Shown piece after piece: positions 63,758 to 64,000 of a DNA stretch of 64,000 bases (position 1 is its first letter; each line of letters opens with the position of its first letter). The stretch comes from ZC4RG25 sp023428365 (GTDB lineage Bacteria > Pseudomonadota > Alphaproteobacteria > Rhizobiales > Hyphomicrobiaceae): NCBI GenBank assembly GCA_050283925.1, contig JBNOAI010000006.1:62001-126000 (forward strand). Direction: 5' to 3'. The notes beneath the pieces were generated by a model. The model was given only the letters and a program-made list of their open reading frames with translations, was not told the origin of the DNA and did not search any database. Made by a program: the position numbers and the translations under genes.

Positions 63758-64000
63758 ATGCGCATTCTGATCACCAACGATGACGGCATCGCTGCTCCCG
63801 GCCTGGAAGTTCTCGGCGATATCGCGCGCGCCCTGTCCGATGACGTGTGGACAGTGGCGCCGGAGCTCGATCAGAGTGGCGCGTCGCACTCGCTGACGCT
63901 GCGCGAGCCGATACGCATGCGCAGGGTTGGCGAGAAGACTTTCGCCGTGCGCGGCACCCCCGCCGACTGCGTGATCATGGCGATCCGCTATTTGCTGCGC
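63758..64000 (+). CDS. surE: 5'/3'-nucleotidase SurE, N-terminal part, cut by window edge
   Basis: From the ATG at 63758, MRILITNDDGIAAPGLEVLG carries the catalytic NDDG motif of SurE. VWTVAPELDQSGASHSLTLR and VRGTPADCVIMAIRYLL follow, matching the family's metal and phosphate-contact positions. SurE is a stationary-phase nucleotidase acting on nucleoside monophosphates. The gene runs off the window after about 81 residues. The serS-surE order is typical of Hyphomicrobiales. Confidence 0.9.
   Translation, partial: MRILITNDDGIAAPGLEVLGDIARALSDDVWTVAPELDQSGASHSLTLREPIRMRRVGEKTFAVRGTPADCVIMAIRYLLR

Overview
The window reads as a chromosomal segment of an alphaproteobacterium of the order Hyphomicrobiales, most likely the Bradyrhizobium/Afipia/Rhodopseudomonas/Nitrobacter group (Nitrobacteraceae). 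This is inferred from the high-GC coding style, the alphaproteobacterial LexA box (GTTC-N7-GTTC) in front of ssb, the head-to-head REP-like palindromes, and the gene order erpA / dgt-argS-SPOR protein-nagZ-scpA-scpB-(ABC ATPase)-tatABC-serS-surE. No rRNA, tRNA, CRISPR array, integrase or intact insertion sequence was found.

Layout. 1-3.9 kb: the 5' part of a CoA-transferase gene, then a D-alanine catabolic unit (alr-dadA) with a divergent Lrp-type regulator. 3.9-16.4 kb: mixed housekeeping and accessory genes: a YiiX-like hydrolase, ssb with its SOS box, a membrane pentapeptide-repeat protein, an FAD amine oxidoreductase, an SDR, a YkgJ protein, a methanethiol-oxidase/selenium-binding protein, a methionine aminopeptidase, a glycerophosphodiesterase and a VOC protein. 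16.7-19.8 kb: uvrA. 19.8-23.7 kb: an island of different texture. It holds a decayed copy of the uvrA 3' end, a two-gene operon encoding a 67-residue protein and an 818-residue Rad50/RloC-like ATPase, and a 670-bp gene-free stretch. This is the best candidate in the window for an undescribed, probably anti-phage, system. 23.7-31.2 kb: Nudix, class-C serine hydrolase, thioesterase, peptidoglycan-binding, GNAT and GST genes, then a taurine/sulfonate-type ABC transporter. 31.5-38.8 kb: CoA-transferase, ABM monooxygenase, glycosyltransferase, metallo-lactonase, malonyl-CoA decarboxylase, YpfJ-like zinc peptidase and a SPOR-like membrane protein.

39-44.5 kb: glmU-glmS (UDP-GlcNAc supply) followed by a TPR/SPOR protein and a DUF502 protein. 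44.7-47.7 kb: an operon-like run of SDR, GNAT, OtnI-like isomerase and DenD-like dehydrogenase, suggesting four-carbon acid sugar (tetronate) catabolism. 47.7-49.8 kb: ribA behind an unusually long, hairpin-rich leader, then xth. 50-64 kb: GST, erpA, dgt, argS, a SPOR envelope protein, nagZ, scpAB, an orphan ABC ATPase, the Tat translocase, serS and the start of surE.

Several genes fit together: alr and dadA (racemise then oxidise alanine, with an Lrp regulator); scpA and scpB (condensin partners); tatA/B/C (one translocase); glmS and glmU (amino-sugar precursor synthesis, with NagZ on the recycling side); and ssb, uvrA and xth (DNA repair, ssb visibly under LexA). All functions are read from motifs and family resemblance in the sequence; no database search was run.
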